This document shows positions 5,805-7,295 of a stretch of 7,295 bases of DNA, piece by piece (within the stretch, counting starts at the first letter, position 1; each line of letters opens with the position of its first letter). Origin of the DNA: Desulfuromusa sp. (lineage in GTDB: Bacteria > Desulfobacterota > Desulfuromonadia > Desulfuromonadales > Geopsychrobacteraceae); NCBI GenBank assembly GCA_021647765.1, contig JAKIUD010000105.1:1-7295 (forward strand). Reading direction: 5' to 3'. The notes under the pieces are model-generated. The model ran no database searches and was not told the origin of the DNA. It worked only from the letters and a program-made list of their open reading frames with translations. The position numbers and the translations under genes were made by a program.

Positions 5805-5923
5805 TAATCCAGACTTGATCTGACAGACATTGCCAGGCTTGGTAGTGAATCGTACCTATTTTCGTTGACACTTTAAAAATGACGTATTTTCCACAGACGC
5901 ACATATAAACCTGTTTTGGATTT
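5805..5923. other. Spacer between resolvase gene and presumed IS21 end
   Basis: No gene is visible. It contains a TTGACA followed by an A/T-rich run and an A/T-rich patch near 5900, but no well-spaced -10 box and no gene downstream on that strand. If the IS extends further than I place it, part of this stretch belongs to the IS end. Confidence 0.35.
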
Positions 5924-6212
5924 TGTCCGACATTATTTCAGGATTAAAACCTACAATAGACCGGTTTTCCCACAATTCCTGACCCTTAAGTATTCAACGA
6001 TCATTTCAGGCCAAAGAGGTCCGACAGATCAAATATCCTAAAATCTGGCCGACCATATTCAGCATCGGCAACTGTGATGTGAAGGTTGCCGGTTACTTTC
6101 ACTTGGGCCTGGTCGTGAGTATGCCCAGATAAAACTGCGAATTCTGTTTGGGTGTCTCGCGTCAACTATCTTGTCCGGTTTGACGACAATTAAGATGGCC
6201 GGTTGAGTTTCG
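5924..6212 (-). repeat. Non-coding end of the IS21 element with degenerate multiple repeats
   Basis: About 290 bases follow the istB stop without a gene. Short related motifs recur in one orientation: GTCCGAC (5925-5931), ACCGGTT (5960-5966), GTCCGAC (6019-6025), GGCCGAC (6047-6053), GCCGGTT (6088-6094), GTCCGGTT (6173-6180) and GGCCGGTT (6197-6204). Several are followed by a TTTCA-like run. IS21-family ends carry multiple short repeats inside the terminal inverted repeat, which act as transposase binding sites. The outermost copy begins TGTCCGAC at 5924, a plausible outer tip, but the true boundary cannot be fixed without the other end. Confidence 0.5.
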
Positions 6213-6944
6213 TTATTTTTTCAGGTGTTGTTTTTTTCGATAACTCTCTCCTTCTATTCCGATAATGCTGGCGTGGTGGATGATTCGGTCGACCGCAGCC
6301 ACGGTCATTAATGCATCGGGGAAAATTTGATCCCACTGACTGAAGGGTTGGTTGGAGGTGACGATCAGGCTGCCGCTTTCATAGCGGTGGGCGATAAACT
6401 CAAAGAGAACCTGGGTTTCCCCATCACTCTTTTTGACGTAGCCGATATCGTCAATGATCAGCACCGGATATTTGTCCAGGCGGGTCATGTAGGTCATCAG
6501 ATCCAGTTCCTGTTTGGCTTTTTGCAGTTGCTGGACGAGGTCACCGGCAGATAGCCACTTCACCCGAATGCCGTGTTCAATCAGGTGGTAGCCGAGCGCA
6601 GCGGCAATGTGTGATTTACCGACGCCTGATGGACCGATCAGCAGGACATTGCCTGCCTGAGATGCCCATTGGCGGTTGTCTTTGAGCTGAAGGATCGGTT
6701 GCTGAACGGCTTTGGGCAGGTCCGCGAAGTTCAGGTTCGCAAAGCTTTTTCCCGCAGGCAGACGAGCTTCCCGTGTCCACTTGGTTGTTCTTGTCTGAAA
6801 GCGACGGGCTAGTTCCTGCTCGCAGAGTTTGCTGAGGAATTCTGCATAGCTCCAGGTGCTTTCCATCGCTTGGCGCTGGTAGTCCTCCAGGTTCTGGCTG
6901 AAGGTCGTCAGACGCAACTCTTTCAACATTATTTTGAGAGGCAT
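6213..6944 (-). CDS. istB: IS21-family transposition ATPase IstB
   Basis: This 243-residue AAA+ ATPase of the DnaC/IstB group helps the IstA transposase find and bend target DNA. An N-terminal helical region (1-85) precedes the ATPase core. Walker A is GPSGVGKS (104-111), Walker B is VLIIDD (161-166), the sensor-like segment is VTSNQP (195-200), and a probable arginine finger is R220 in VDRIIHHA. The length is normal and no frameshift is seen, so it looks functional. The ATG at 6944 has GGAGG six bases upstream and lies within the end of istA (16-base overlap), indicating coupled translation. A second ATG at 6929 overlaps the istA stop as TAATG but has no binding site of its own. Confidence 0.95.
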   Translation of the reverse strand: MPLKIMLKELRLTTFSQNLEDYQRQAMESTWSYAEFLSKLCEQELARRFQTRTTKWTREARLPAGKSFANLNFADLPKAVQQPILQLKDNRQWASQAGNVLLIGPSGVGKSHIAAALGYHLIEHGIRVKWLSAGDLVQQLQKAKQELDLMTYMTRLDKYPVLIIDDIGYVKKSDGETQVLFEFIAHRYESGSLIVTSNQPFSQWDQIFPDALMTVAAVDRIIHHASIIGIEGESYRKKQHLKK

Positions 6945-7295
6945 ACGCTACCTCCCTGGGACTGAGGATTGATCCAACAACCGGTCAGCAATGCATCGTA
7001 ATCGGCGATGTCATGTTGCTTGGTGACTAGTTCAGACGAGTCCTTTTTGGGTAGATATTGAGCTTGCAGTGCTTTAAGGCTCGGCAAGGCATCTGCCTGG
7101 GCTTGCAGCAACAGTGTTTGCCCTAATCCCCTTTCACACTGATGATCTGCGGCGATGCGCAGCACGGTGACCATCCATTTGCAGGCCTCCTTTGCCGGGA
7201 AGTTTTGGTCGGCAATCTGCCACAATTGCCGATAGTTGTCGTTTGGGAACAGTTCATCGCGGAAGTTGGAAAAGCGGAACGCCTGAGGCTTGGCG
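6929..7295 (-). CDS. istA: IS21-family transposase IstA, C-terminal part only
   Basis: The frame is open to the window edge and shows the last 121 residues of IstA, beginning AKPQAFRFSNFRDELFP. The KPQAFR and LWQIAD segments and the helical KEACKWMVTVLRIAAD stretch are typical of the C-terminal IstA region that contacts DNA and IstB. The DDE catalytic domain and the N-terminal helix-turn-helix lie beyond 7295 and cannot be judged. A start at 7225 (TTG) is not real, because the family sequence continues upstream of it. The gene ends in TAA at 6929-6931, inside the start of istB. Confidence 0.9.
   Translation of the reverse strand, partial: AKPQAFRFSNFRDELFPNDNYRQLWQIADQNFPAKEACKWMVTVLRIAADHQCERGLGQTLLLQAQADALPSLKALQAQYLPKKDSSELVTKQHDIADYDALLTGCWINPQSQGGSVCLSK

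Larger units (their letters stand above)
2785..7295 (+). mobile_element. Putative selC-integrated genomic island (right end outside window)
   Basis: Everything to the right of tRNA-Sec is mobile-type or unassigned: a tRNA-adjacent tyrosine recombinase, an orphan acidic protein, a serine resolvase and an IS21-family element. The integrase and its downstream region are visibly more A/T-rich than the methyltransferase gene to the left. Together these suggest an integrative element with its left boundary at the tRNA. The right boundary and most cargo are not visible, and part of the region could be later, independent insertions such as the IS. Confidence 0.55.
5924..7295 (-). mobile_element. IS21-family insertion sequence (istA-istB), truncated by the window edge
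   Basis: The order istA then istB with a 16-base overlap, both on the minus strand, is the hallmark of the IS21 family. IstA is the DDE transposase and IstB the AAA+ ATPase that assembles it on target DNA. The complete istB and the C-terminal part of istA are visible, and the istB-side end is probably near 5924. The istA-side end, its inverted repeat and the target-site duplication are outside the window. Confidence 0.85.

Noticed and set aside
5864..5895. TTGACA followed by A/T-rich DNA as a promoter downstream of the resolvase
   Set aside because: No -10 box at 16-18 bases and no plus-strand gene follows it.
5626..5904. Minus-strand frame of 92 codons at the end of the resolvase gene
   Set aside because: Most of it is antisense to the resolvase, and its composition is not protein-like.
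1..7295. CRISPR array
   Set aside because: No regularly spaced direct repeats with unique spacers were found; the repeat series at 5924-6212 is degenerate, irregularly spaced and adjacent to istB.

Overview
The window looks like a bacterial chromosome at the edge of an integrated mobile element. A selenocysteine tRNA gene (anticodon TCA), a TrmA/RumA-type RNA methyltransferase and an HI0073/HI0074-type HEPN/MNT pair would fit an anaerobic, selenocysteine-using proteobacterium, for example of the Desulfuromonas/Pelobacter/Geobacter group. That placement is inferred from gene content and was not tested by any search.

Left part (1-2566), probable host backbone. A minus-strand two-gene operon encodes a HepT-like HEPN protein (RX4HXY motif) and an MntA-like minimal nucleotidyltransferase (GSX10DXD motif). 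The genes overlap by 8 bp and a small hairpin with a U-tract follows them. The operon is divergent from a TRAM-domain, [4Fe-4S]-type 23S rRNA uracil-C5 methyltransferase gene. The divergent intergenic region holds a 35-bp inverted repeat, a candidate promoter with a perfect TTGACA box, and a 12-bp perfect palindrome.

Middle (2689-5804), start of the accessory region. The tRNA-Sec gene is followed 86 bp downstream by a complete tyrosine recombinase, the classic layout of an island integrated at the 3' end of a tRNA gene. The recombinase start site lies behind a hairpin that contains a 12-bp tandem repeat and appears to cover the Shine-Dalgarno sequence. After a strong terminator-like hairpin come a small, very acidic protein of unknown function and a Tn3/Hin-type serine recombinase. 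Six TGATAG-like hexamers in strictly alternating orientation lie between that recombinase's upstream region and its start codon, suggesting a res-like site that doubles as an autoregulatory operator.

Right part (5924-7295). An IS21-family insertion sequence lies on the minus strand, with a complete istB and the C-terminal 121 codons of istA; istA runs off the window. The non-coding end of the IS carries several degenerate copies of a CCGGTT/CCGAC motif, as expected for the multiple terminal repeats of this family. The other IS end and the far end of the island lie outside the window.

The three recombination systems (tyrosine recombinase, serine resolvase, IS21 transposase) are of unrelated types, so the right half is best read as a mobile-element landing zone downstream of selC. 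The least explained items are the non-canonical pairs in the tRNA-Sec, the acidic orphan protein, and the alternating TGATAG array.
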